Positions 1 through 10,100 of a DNA stretch of 64,000 nt are shown one piece after another; positions within the stretch are counted from its first letter, which is position 1, and every line of letters starts with the position of its first letter. The notes beneath the pieces are model-generated. The model was not told the DNA's origin. It saw only the letters and a program-made list of their open reading frames with translations, and did not search any database. Source of the stretch: Membranipora membranacea (taxonomy: Eukaryota > Bryozoa > Gymnolaemata > Cheilostomatida > Membraniporidae). The DNA is taken from contig OU612068.1 in assembly GCA_914767715.1 (NCBI GenBank), forward strand, positions 12,772,001 through 12,836,000, written 5' to 3'. The translations under genes were made by a program, and so were the position numbers.

Positions 1-190
1 AAAAACTCTGTTGGATTCTTATCAAACTCCGACCAGTTCAAGCTCTTATTGGCCTCATTCAAACTGCAGAATATTGGAATCCTCTGATTAACTGGTGGGT
101 CATAACGCTGACTTGAAGTTTCAAAAATTATACCAAGGGAGGGTATCACGGTTTTTTTTCGCCGAGATCAAAAAATAGATTCGCTTCAAA

Positions 191-221
191 CCTACCTCAT
201 AGGGAGGAGCAACTCCTGCTC
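191..221 (+). repeat. Hairpin-prone segment (representative copy)
   Basis: Three overlapping inverted repeats are visible. CCTACC (191-196) pairs with GGGAGG (202-207) with one mismatch. AGGAG (205-209) and CTCCT (213-217) form a perfect stem around CAA. GAGCA (207-211) and TGCTC (217-221) form a perfect stem around ACTCC. The stems exclude one another, so they are alternatives. The segment is present in nearly every monomer with few changes (for example CAACTATTGC near 2541 and GAGCAATTCC near 57152). Confidence 0.7.
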
Positions 222-237
222 ATCTCGAATCTGCAAA

Positions 238-321
238 CCGTTTGGCTCTGCGGCTTTTCACTCTCCGTCAGCGTCCGTTTTAATTAGGGTCACTTTTGCT
301 AAAAAAAAACATGCCAAACGG
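238..321 (+). repeat. 9-bp inverted repeat around a 66-bp spacer (representative)
   Basis: CCGTTTGGC (238-246) is the exact reverse complement of GCCAAACGG (313-321). Both arms recur in almost every monomer. Recurrent arm variants are TCGTTTGGC on the left and GCCAAGCGG (deleted monomers), GCCAAACGA and GCCGGACGG on the right. No function is shown; it could support a cruciform, an RNA stem or binding of a dimeric protein. Confidence 0.65.
301..309 (+). repeat. Length-variable poly-A tract (representative A9)
   Basis: The run between GCT and CATGCC is A9 in most monomers, A10 in the 336-bp monomers and most deleted ones, A8 in the 334-bp monomers and A6 in the 332-bp monomers. It is interrupted in some (AAAAGAAAA, AAATAAAAA, AACAAAAAA). 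It accounts for most length variation outside the 21-bp deletion. Confidence 0.85.
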
Positions 322-337
322 CAGCATTGAAAAATAA

Positions 338-364
338 AAACTCTGTTGGATTCTTATCAAACTC
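338..364 (+). repeat. AAACTC direct repeats, 21 bp apart (representative)
   Basis: AAACTC occurs at 338-343 and again at 359-364 in the intact monomer. Recombination or slippage between them removes exactly 21 bp and leaves one copy, which is the structure found in the 14 shortened monomers. Confidence 0.85.
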
Positions 365-639
365 CGACCAGTTCAAGCTCTTATTGGCCTCATTCAAACT
401 GCAGAATATTGGAATCCTCTGATTAACTGGTGGGTCATAACGCTGACTTGAAGTTTCAAAAATTATACCAAGGGAGGGTATCACGGTTTTTTTTCGCCGA
501 GATCAAAAAATAGATTCACTTCAAACCTACCTCACAGGGAAGAGCAACTCCTGCTCATCTCGAATCTGCAAACCGTTTGGCTCTGCGGATTTTCACTCTC
601 CGTCAGCGTCCGTTTTAATTAGGGTCACTTTTGCTAAAA

Positions 640-1200
640 AAAAACATGCCAAGCGGCAACATTGAAAAATAAAAACTCTGTTGGATTCTTATCAAAGTCC
701 GACCAGTTCAAGCTCTTATTGGCGTCATTCAAACTGCAGAATATTGAAATCCTCTGATTAACTGGTGGGTCATAACGCTGACTTGAAGTTTAAAAAAAAA
801 TTACACCAAGGGAGGGTATCACCGATTTTTTTCGCCGAGATCAAAAAATAGATTCGCTTCAAACCTACCTCATAGGGAGGAGCAACTCCTGCTCATCTCG
901 AATCTGCAAACCGTTTGGCTCTGCGGCTTTTCACTCTCCGTCAGCGTCCGTTTTAATTTCGGTCACTTTTGCTAAAAAAAAACATGCCAAACGGCAGCAT
1001 TGAAAAATAAAAATTCTGTTGGATTCTTATCAAACTCCGACCAGTTCAAGCTCTTATTGGCCTCATTCAAACTGCAGAATATTGGAATCCTCTGATTAAC
1101 TGGTGGGTCATAACGCTGACTTGAAGTTTCAAAAATTATACCAAGGGAGGGTATCACGGTTTTTTTTCGCCGAGATCAAAAAAAAGATTCACTTCAAACC
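640..1200. repeat. Variant cluster also found at ~12980-13530
   Basis: This monomer pair carries AAAGTCCGACC, ATTGAAATCCTC, a 3-bp longer A-run GTTTAAAAAAAAATTACACC, TCACCGATTTTTTT, TAATTTCGGTCAC and ATCAAAAAAAAGATTC. The same set occurs 12337 bp downstream. Only small differences are seen, such as GGCGTCATTC here against GGCCTCATTC there. Together the two copies bracket most of domain I. Confidence 0.85.
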
Positions 1201-1617
1201 TACCTCATAGGGAGGAGCAACTCCTGCTCATCTCGAATCTGCAAACCGTTTGGCTCTGCGGCTATTCACTCTCCGTCAGCGTCCGTTTTAATTAGGGTCA
1301 CTTTTGCTAAAAAAAAAACATGCCAAACGGCAGCATTGAAAAATAAAAACTCTGTTGGATTCTCATCAAACTCCGACCAGTTCAAGCTCTTATTGGCCTC
1401 ATTCAAACTGCAGAATATTGGAATCCTCTGATTAACTGGTGGGTCATAACGCTGACTTGAAGTTTCAAAAATTATACCAAGGGAGGGTATCACGGTTTTT
1501 TTTCGCCGAGATCAAAAAATAGATTCACATCAAACCTACCTCATAGGGAGGAGCAACTCCTGCTCATCTCGAATCTGCAAACCGTTTGGCTCTGCGGCTT
1601 TTCACTCTCCGTCAGCG

Positions 1618-1809
1618 TCCGTTTTAATTAGGGCCACTTTTGCTAAAAAAAAAAACGTGCCAAGTGGCAGCATTGAAAAATAAAAACTCCGACCAGTTCA
1701 AGCTCTTATTGGCCTCATTCAAACTGCAGAATATTGGAATCCTCTGATTAACTGGTGGGTCATAACGCTGACTTGAAGTTTCAAAAATTATACCAAGGGA
1801 GGGTATCAC
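1618..1809. repeat. 21-bp-deleted monomer 1
   Basis: The stretch from the second T of CTCTG to the C of CAAAC is missing, so AAAACTCTG...CAAACTCCGACC becomes AAAACTCCGACC at about 1687. The deletion endpoints are the two AAACTC direct repeats of the intact monomer, 21 bp apart. The monomer also has GGGCCAC, a long A-run and CGTGCCAAGTGGC. Confidence 0.9.
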
Positions 1810-2937
1810 GGTTTTTTTTCGCCGAGATCAAAAAGTAGATTCACTTCAAACCTACCTCATAGGGAGAAGCAACTCCTGCTCATCTCGAATCTGCAAACCG
1901 TTTGGCTCTGCGGCTTTTCACTCTCCGTCAGCGTCCGTTTTAATTAGGGTCACTTTTGCTAAAAGAAAACATGCCAAACGGCAGCATTGAAAAATAAAAA
2001 CTCTGTTGGATTTTTATCAAACTCCGACCAGTTCAAGCTCTTATTGGCCTCATTCAAACTGCAGAATATTGGAATCCTCTGATTAACTGGTGGGTCATAA
2101 CGCTGACTTGAAGTTTCAAAAATTATACCAAGGGAAGGTATCACGGTTTTTTTTCGCCGAGATCAAAAAATAGATTCCCTTCAAACCTACCTCATAGGGA
2201 GGAGCAACTCCTGCTCATCTCGAATCTGCAAACCGTTTGGCTCTGCGGCTTTTCACTCTCCGTCAGCGTCCGTTTTAATTTCGGTCACTTTTGCTAAAAA
2301 AAAACATGCCAAACGGCAGCATTGAAAAATAAAAACTCTGTTGGATTCTTATCAAACTCCGACCAGTTCAAGCTCTTATTGGCCTCATTCAAACTGCAGA
2401 ATATTGGAATCCTCTGATTAACTGGTGGGTCATAACGCTGACTTGAAGTTTCAAAAATTATACCAAGGGAGGGTATCACGGTTTTTTTTCGCCGAGATCA
2501 AAAAAAAGATTCACTTCAAACCTACCTCATAGGGAGGAGCAACTATTGCTCATCTCGAATCTGCAAACCGTTTGGCTCTGCGGCTATTCACTCTCCGTCA
2601 GCGTCCGTTTTAATTAGGGTCACTTTTGCTAAAAAAAAACATGCCAAACGGCAGCATTGAAAAATAAAAACTCTGTTGGATTCTCATCAAACTCCGACCA
2701 GTTCAAGCTCTTATTGGCCTCATTCAAACTGCAGAATATTGGAATCCTCTGATTAACTGGTGGGTCATAACGCTGACTTGAAGTTTCAAAAATTATACCA
2801 AGGGAGGGTATCACGGTTTTTTTTCGCCGAGATCAAAAAATAGATTCACATCAAACCTACCTCATAGGGAGGAGCAACTCCTGCTCATCTCGAATCTGCA
2901 AACCGTTTGGCTCTGCGGCTTTTCACTCTCCGTCAGC

Positions 2938-3129
2938 GTCCGTTTTAATTAGGGCCACTTTTGCTAAAAAAAAAACGTGCCAAGCGGCAGCATTGAAAAA
3001 TAAAAACTCCGACCAGTTCAAGCTCTTATTGGCCTCATTCAAACTGCAGAATATTGGAATCCTCTGATTAACTGGTGGGTCATAACGCTGACTTGAAGTT
3101 TCAAAAATTATACCAAGGGAGGGTATCAC
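2938..3129. repeat. 21-bp-deleted monomer 2
   Basis: Junction near 3007 with AAAACTCCG. It carries the linked GGGCCAC and CGTGCCAAGCGGC variants and is the 1.32-kb copy of the first deleted monomer. Confidence 0.9.
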
Positions 3130-6100
3130 GGTTTTTTTTCGCCGAGATCAAAAAGTAGATTCACTTCAAACCTACCTCATAGGGAGAAGCAACTCCTGCT
3201 CATCTCGAATCTGCAAACCGTTTGGCTCTGCGGCTTTTCACTCTCCGTCAGCGTCCGTTTTAATTAGGGTCACTTTTGCTAAAAGAAAACATGCCAAACG
3301 GCAGCATTGAAAAATAAAAACTCTGTTGGAGTTTTATCAAACTCCGACCAGTTCAAGCTCTTATTGGCCTCATTCAAACTGCAGAATATTGGAATCCTCT
3401 GATTAACTGGTGGGTCATAACGCTGACTTGAAGTTTCAAAAATTATACCAAGGGAAGGTATCACGGTTTTTTTTCGCCGAGATCAAAAAATAGATTCCCT
3501 TCAAACCTACCTCATAGGGAGGAGCAACTCCTGCTCATCTCGAATCTGCAAACCGTTTGGCTCTGCGGTTTTTCACTCTCCGTCAGCGTCCGTTTTAATT
3601 AGGGTCACCTTTGCTAAAAAAAAACATGCCAAACGGCAGCATTGAAAAATAAAAACTCTGTTGGATTCTTATCAAACTCCGACCAGTTCAAGCTCTTATT
3701 GGCCTCATTCAAACTGCAGAATATTAGAATCCTCTGATTAACTGGTGGGTCATAAAGCTGACTTGAAGTTTCAAAAATTATACCAAGGGAGGGTATCACG
3801 GTTTTTTTTCGCCGAGATAAAAAAATAGATTCGCTTCAAACCTACCTCATAGGGAGGAGCAACTCCTGCTCATCTCGAATCCGCAAACCGTTTGGCTCTG
3901 CGGCTTTTCACTCTCCGTCAGCGTCCGTTTTAATTAGGGTCACTTTTGCTAAAAAAAAACATGCCAAACGGCATCATTGAAAAATAAAAACTCTGTTGGA
4001 TTCTTATCAAACTCCGACCAGTTCAAGCTCTTATTGGCCTCATTCAAACTGCAGAATATTGGAATCCTCTGATTAACAGGTGGGTCATAACGTTGACTTG
4101 AAGTTTCAAAAATTATACCAAGGGAGGGTATCACGGTTTTTTTTCGCCGAGATCAAAAAATAGATTCGCTTCATACCTACCTCATAGGGAGGAGCAACTC
4201 CTGCTCATCTCGAATCTGCAAACCGTTTGGCTCTGCGGCTTTTCACTCTCCGTCAGCGTCCGTTTTAATTAGGGTCACTTTTGCTAAAAAAAAACATGCC
4301 AAACGGCAGCATTGAAAAATAAAAACTATGTTGGATTCTTATCAAACTCCGACCAGTTCAAGCTCTTATTGGCCTCATTCAAACTGCAGAATATTGCAAT
4401 CCTTTGATTAACTGGTGGGTCATAACGCTGACATGAAGTTTCAAAAATTATACCAAGGGAGGGTATCACGGTTTTTTTTCGCCGAGATCAAAAAATAGAT
4501 TCGCTTCAAACCTACCTCATAGGGAGGAGCAACTCCTGCTCATCTCGAATCTGCAAACCGTTTGGCTCTGCGGCTTTTCACTCTCCGTCAGCGTCCGTTT
4601 TAATTAGGGTCACTTTTGCTAAAAAAAAACATGCCAAACGGCAGCATTGAAAAATAAAAAATCTGTTGGATTCTAATCAAACTCCTACCAGTTCAAGCTC
4701 TTATTGGCCTCATTCAAACTGCAGAATATTGGAATCCTCTGATTAACTGGTGGGTCATAACGCTGACTTGAAGTTTCAAAAATTATACCAAGGGAGGGTA
4801 TCACGGTTTTTTTTCGCCGAGATCAAAATATAGATTCACTTCAAACCTACCTCATAGGGAGAAGCAACTCCTGCTCATCTCGAATCTGCAAACCGTTTGG
4901 CTCTGCGGCTTTTCACTCTCCGTCAGCGTCCGTTTTAATAAGGGTCACTTTGGCTAAAAAAAAACATGCCAAACGGCAGCATTGAAAAATAAAAACTCTG
5001 TTGGATTCTTATCAAACTCCGACCAGTTCAAGCTCTTATTGGCCTCATTCAAACTGCAGAATATTGGAATCCTCTGATTAACTGGTGGGTCATAACGCTG
5101 ACTTGAAGTTTCAAAAATTATACCAAGGGAAGGTATCACGGTTTTTTTTCGCCGAGATCAAAAAATAGATTCACTTCAAACCTACCTCATAGGGAGGAGC
5201 AACTCCTGCTCATCTCGAATCTGCAAACCGTTTGGCTCTGCGGTTTTTCACTCTCCGTCAGCGTCCGTTTTAATTAGGGTCACCTTTGCTAAAAAAAAAC
5301 ATGCCAAACGGCAGCATTGAAAAATAAAAACTCTGTTGGATTGTTATCAAACTCCGACCAGTTCAAGCTCTTATTGGCCTCATTCAAACTGCAGAATATT
5401 AGAATCCTCTGCTTAACTGGTGGGTCATAACGCTGACTTGAAGTTTCAAAAATTATACCAAGGGAGGGTATCACGGTTTTTTTTCGCCGAGATCAAAATA
5501 TAGATTCGCTTCAAACCTACCTCATAGGGAGGAGCAACTCCTGCTCATCTCGAATCTGCAAACCGTTTGGCTCTGCGGCTTTTCACTCTCCGTCAGCGTC
5601 CGTTTTAATTAGGGTCACTTTTGCTAAAAAAAAACATGCCAAACGGCAGCATTGAAAAATAAAAACTCTGTTGGATTCTTATCAAACTCCGACCAGTTCA
5701 AGCTCTTATTGGCCTCATTCAAACTGCAGAATATTGGAATCCTCTGATTAACTGGTGGGTCATAACGCTGACTTGAAGTTTCAAAAATTATACCAAGGGA
5801 GGGTATCACGGTTTTTTTTCGCCGGGATCAAAAAATAGATTCGCTTCAAACCTACCTCATAGGGAGGAGCAACTCCTGCTCATCTCGAATCTGCAAACCG
5901 TTTGGCTCTGCGGCTTTTCACTCTCCGTCAGCGTCCGTTTTAATTAGGGTCAATTTTGCTAAAAAAAACATGCCAAACGGCAGCATTGAAAAATAAAAAC
6001 TCTGTTGGATTCTTATCAAACTCCGACCAGTTCAAGCTCTTATTGGCCTCATTCAAACTGCAGAATATTGGAATCCTCTGATTAACTGGTGGGTCATAAC

Positions 6101-6936
6101 GCTGACTTGAAGTTTCAAAAATTATACCAAGGGAGGGTATCACGGTTTTTTTTCGCCGAGATCAAAAAATAGATTCACTTCAAACCTACCTCATAGGGAG
6201 GAGCAACTCCTGCTCATCTCGAATCTGCAAACCGTTTGGCTCTGCGGCTTTTCACTCTCGGTCAGCGTCCGTTTTAATTAGGGTCACTTTTGCTAAAAAA
6301 AAACATGCCAAACGGCAGCATTGAAAAATAAAAACTCTGTTGGATTCTTATCAAACTCCTACCAGTTCAAGCTCTTATTGGCCTCATTCAAACTGCAGAA
6401 TATTGGAATCCTCTGATTAACTGGTGGGTCATAACGCTGACTTGAAGTTTCAAAAATTATACCAAGGGAGGGTATCACGGTTTTTTTTCGCCGAGATCAA
6501 AAAATAGATTCGCTTAAAACCTACCTCATAGGGAGGAGCAACTCCTGCTCATCTCGAATCTGCAAATCGTTTGGCTCTGCGGCTTTTCACTCTCCGTCAG
6601 CGTCCGTTTTAATTAGGGTCACTTTTGCTAAAAAAAAACATGCCAAACGGCAGCATTGAAAAATAAAAACTCTGTTGGATTCTCATCAAACTCCGACCAG
6701 TTCAAGCTCTTATTGGCCTCATTCAAACTGCAGAATATTGGAATCCTCTGATTAACTGATGGGTCATAACGCTGACTTGAAGTTTCAAAAATTATACCAA
6801 GGGAGGGTATCACGGTTTTTTTTCGCCGAGATCAAAAAATAGATTCACATCAAACCTACCTCATAGGGAGGAGCAACTCCTGCTCATCTCGAATCTGCAA
6901 ACCGTTTGGCTCTGCGGCTTTTCACTCTCCGTCAGC

Positions 6937-7128
6937 GTCCGTTTTAATTAGGGCCACTTTTGCTAAAAAAAAAACGTGCCAAGCGGCAGCATTGAAAAAT
7001 AAAAACTCCGACCAGTTCAAGCTCTTATTGGCCTCATTCAAACTGCAGAATATTGGAATCCTCTGATTAACTGGTGGGTCATAACGCTGACTTGAAGTTT
7101 CAAAAATTATACCAAGGGAGGGTATCAC
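6937..7128. repeat. 21-bp-deleted monomer 3
   Basis: Junction near 7005 with AAAACTCCG. It is the 4-kb copy of the monomer with its junction at 3007. Confidence 0.9.
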
Positions 7129-10100
7129 GGTTTTTTTTCGCCGAGATCAAAAAGTAGATTCACTTCAAACCTACCTCATAGGGAGAAGCAACTCCTGCTC
7201 ATCTCGAATCTGCAAACCGTTTGGCTCTGCGGCTTTTCACTCTCCGTCAGGGTCCGTTTTAATTAGGGTCACTTTTGCTAAAAGAAAACATGCCAAACGG
7301 CAGCATTGAAAAATAAAAACTCTGTTGGATTTTTATCAAACTCCGACCAGTTCAAGCTCTTATTGGCCTCATTCAAACTGCAGAATATTGGAATCCTCTG
7401 ATTAACTGGTGGGTCATAACGCTGACTTGAAGTTTCAAAAATTATACCAAGGGAAGGTATCACGGTTTTTTTTCGCCGAGATCAAAAAATAGATTCCCTT
7501 CAAACCTACCTCATAGGGAGGAGCAACTCCTGCTCATCTCGAATCTGCAAACCGTTTGGCTCTGCGGTTTTTCACTCTCCGTCAGCGTCCGTTTTAATTA
7601 GGGTCACCTTTGCTAAAAAAAAACATGCCAAACGGCAGCATTGAAAAATAAAAACTCTGTTGGATTCTTATCAAACTCCGACCAGTTCAAGCTCTTATTG
7701 GCCTCATTCAAACTGCAGAATATTAGAATCCTCTGATTAACTGGTGGGTCATAAAGCTGACTTGAAGTTTCAAAAATTATACCAAGGGAGGGTATCACGG
7801 TTTTTTTTGCCGAGATAAAAAAATAGATTCGCTTCAAACCTACCTCATAGGGAGGAGCAACTCCTGCTCATCTCGAATCCGCAAACCGTTTGGCTCTGCG
7901 GCTTTTCACTCTCCGTCAGCGTCCGTTTTAATTAGGGTCACTTTTGCTAAAAAAAAACATGCCAAACGGCATCATTGAAAAATAAAAACTCTGTTGGATT
8001 CTTATCAAACTCCGACCAGTTCAAGCTCTTATTGGCCTCATTCAAACTGCAGAATATTGGAATCCTCTGATTAACTGGTGGGTCATAACGTTGACTTGAA
8101 GTTTCAAAAATTATACCAAGGGAGGGTATCACGGTTTTTTTTCGCCGAGATCAAAAAATAGATTCGCTTCATACCTACCTCATAGGGAGGAGCAACTCCT
8201 GCTCATCTCGAATCTGCAAACCGTTTGGCTCTGCGGCTTTTCACTCTCCGTCAGCGTCCGTTTTAATTAGGGTCACTTTTGCTAAAAAAAAACATGCCAA
8301 ACGGCAGCATTGAAAAATAAAAACTATGTTTGATTCTTATCAAACTCCGACCAGTTCAAGCTCTTATTGGCCTCATTCAAACTGCAGAATATTGCAATCC
8401 TTTGATTAACTGGTGGGTCATAACGCTGACATGAAGTTTCAAAAATTATACCAAGGGAGGGTATCACGGTTTTTTTTCGCCGAGATCAAAAAATAGATTC
8501 GCTTCAAACCTACCTCATAGGGAGGAGCAACTCCTGCTCATCTCGAATCTGCAAACCGTTTGGCTCTGCGGCTTTTCACTCTCCGTCAGCGTCCGTTTTA
8601 ATTAGGGTCACTTTTGCTAAAAAAAAACATGCCAAACGGCAGCATTGAAAAATAAAAACTCTGTTGGATTCTAATCAAACCCCTACCAGTTCAAGCTCTT
8701 ATTGGCCTCATTCAAACTGCAGAATATTGGAATCCTCTGATTAACTGGTGGGTCATAACGCTGACTTGAAGTTTCAAAAATTATACCAAGGGAGGGTATC
8801 ACGGTTTTTTTTCGCCGAGATCAAAATATAGATTCACTTCAAACCTACCTCATAGGGAGAAGCAACTCCTGCTCATCTCGAATCTGCAAACCGTTTGGCT
8901 CTGCGGCTTTTCACTCTCCGTCAGCGTCCGTTTTAATAAGGGTCACTTTGGCTAAAAAAAAACATGCCAAACGGCAGCATTGAAAAATAAAAACTCTGTT
9001 GGATTCTTATCAAACTCCGACCAGTTCAAGCTCTTATTGGCCTCATTCAAACTGCAGAATATTGGAATCCTCTGATTAACTGGTGGGTCATAACGCTGAC
9101 TTGAAGTTTCAAAAATTATACCAAGGGAAGGTATCACGGTTTTTTTTCGCCGAGATCAAAAAATAGATTCACTTCAAACCTACCTCATAGGGAGGAGCAA
9201 CTCCTGCTCATCTCGAATCTGCAAACCGTTTGGCTCTGCGGTTTTTCACTCTCCGTCAGCGTCCGTTTTAATTAGGGTCACCTTTGCTAAAAAAAAACAT
9301 GCCAAACGGCAGCATTGAAAAATAAAAACTCTGTTGGATTGTTATCAAACTCCGACCAGTTCAAGCTCTTATTGGCCTCATTCAAACTGCAGAATATTAG
9401 AATCCTCTGCTTAACTGGTGGGTCATAACGCTGACTTGAAGTTTCAAAAATTATACCAAGGGAGGGTATCACGGTTTTTTTTCGCCGAGATCAAAATATA
9501 GATTCGCTTCAAACCTACCTCATAGGGAGGAGCAACTCCTGCTCATCTCGAATCCGCAAACCGTTTGGCTCTGCGGCTTTTCACTCTCCGTCAGCGTCCG
9601 TTTTAATTAGGGTCACTTTTGCTAAAAAAAAACATGCCAAACGGCAGCATTGAAAAATAAAAACTCTGTTGGATTCTTATCAAACTCCGACCAGTTCAAG
9701 CTCTTATTGGCCTCATTCAAACTGCAGAATATTGGAATCCTCTGATTAACTGGTGGGTCATAACGCTGACTTGAAGTTTCAAAAATTATACCAAGGGAGG
9801 GTATCACGGTTTTTTTTCGCCGGGATCAAAAAATAGATTCGCTTCAAACCTACCTCATAGGGAGGAGCAACTCCTGCTCATCTCGAATCTGCAAACCGTT
9901 TGGCTCTGCGGCTTTTCACTCTCCGTCAGCGTCCGTTTTAATTAGGGTCAATTTTGCTAAAAAAAACATGCCAAACGGCAGCATTGAAAAATAAAAACTC
10001 TGTTGGATTCTTATCAAACTCCGACCAGTTCAAGCTCTTATTGGCCTCATTCAAACTGCAGAATATTGGAATCCTCTGATTAACTGGTGGGTCATAACGC

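Larger units (their letters stand above)
150..484 (+). repeat. Representative 335-bp satellite monomer
   Basis: This copy is used as the reference unit. In order it holds: a T8 tract (152-159); CGCCGAGATC (160-169); an A-rich stretch (170-175); a hairpin-prone segment CCTACC...GGGAGGAGC...TGCTC (191-221); CTCGAATCTGC (224-234); one arm of an inverted repeat, CCGTTTGGC (238-246); the motif TCCGTCAGCGTCCG (264-277); TTTTAATTAGGGTCAC (278-293); an A9 tract (301-309); the second arm, GCCAAACGG (313-321); an A-rich stretch (330-340); the direct repeats AAACTC (338-343 and 359-364); a PstI-like CTGCAG; and the conserved end CAAGGGAGGGTATCAC. The phase is arbitrary, because a tandem array has no natural start. 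The length is close to two nucleosome repeats, which is common for satellites. Confidence 0.95.
955..3598. repeat. Four-monomer ~1321-bp tandem duplication
   Basis: The two copies lie at about 955-2276 and 2277-3598. Shared private variants at a constant offset of 1320-1322 bp are TAATTTCGGTCAC (954, 2276), ATCAAAAAAAAGATTCAC, CGGCTATTCAC (near 1260 and 2581), TTCTCATCAAAC, GATTCACATC (1528, 2848), TAGGGCCAC, the 21-bp deletion (1687, 3007), AAAAGTAGATTC (1832, 3152), GGGAGAAGC, GCTAAAAGAAAAC and GGGAAGGTATC. Copies differ at a handful of sites, for example CAACTATTGC only near 2541. The second copy is itself partly contained in the larger 4-kb duplication, so it is the older event or they overlapped. 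Confidence 0.85.

Noticed and set aside
177-197. CENP-B box
   Set aside because: ATTCGCTTCAAACC fits TTCGNNNNANN but has CCTA instead of CGGG. Other TTCG sites fit worse. The match is not better than chance.
205-240. tRNA or tRNA-derived SINE
   Set aside because: Apart from the TCGAATC core there is no T-arm stem, anticodon arm, acceptor stem or CCA end, and no dispersed flanks or target-site duplications.
255-295. Hammerhead ribozyme on the minus strand (CTGACGG...GAAAA)
   Set aside because: Some satellites carry hammerheads, and CTGACGG followed by GAAAA resembles the core. However, the conserved A9 position is G, there is no room for stem II between the two parts, and no cleavage triplet with flanking stems was found.
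299-484. Minus-strand reading frame of ~61 codons repeated in most monomers
   Set aside because: It starts at GTG, not ATG, in nearly all copies (the anchor CAC read backwards) and has no eukaryotic start context. Over 25 monomers have lost it, and it changes end (61, 68 or 75 codons) with poly-A length. No known domain, signal peptide or membrane pattern is seen. High similarity between copies simply reflects satellite homogenisation.
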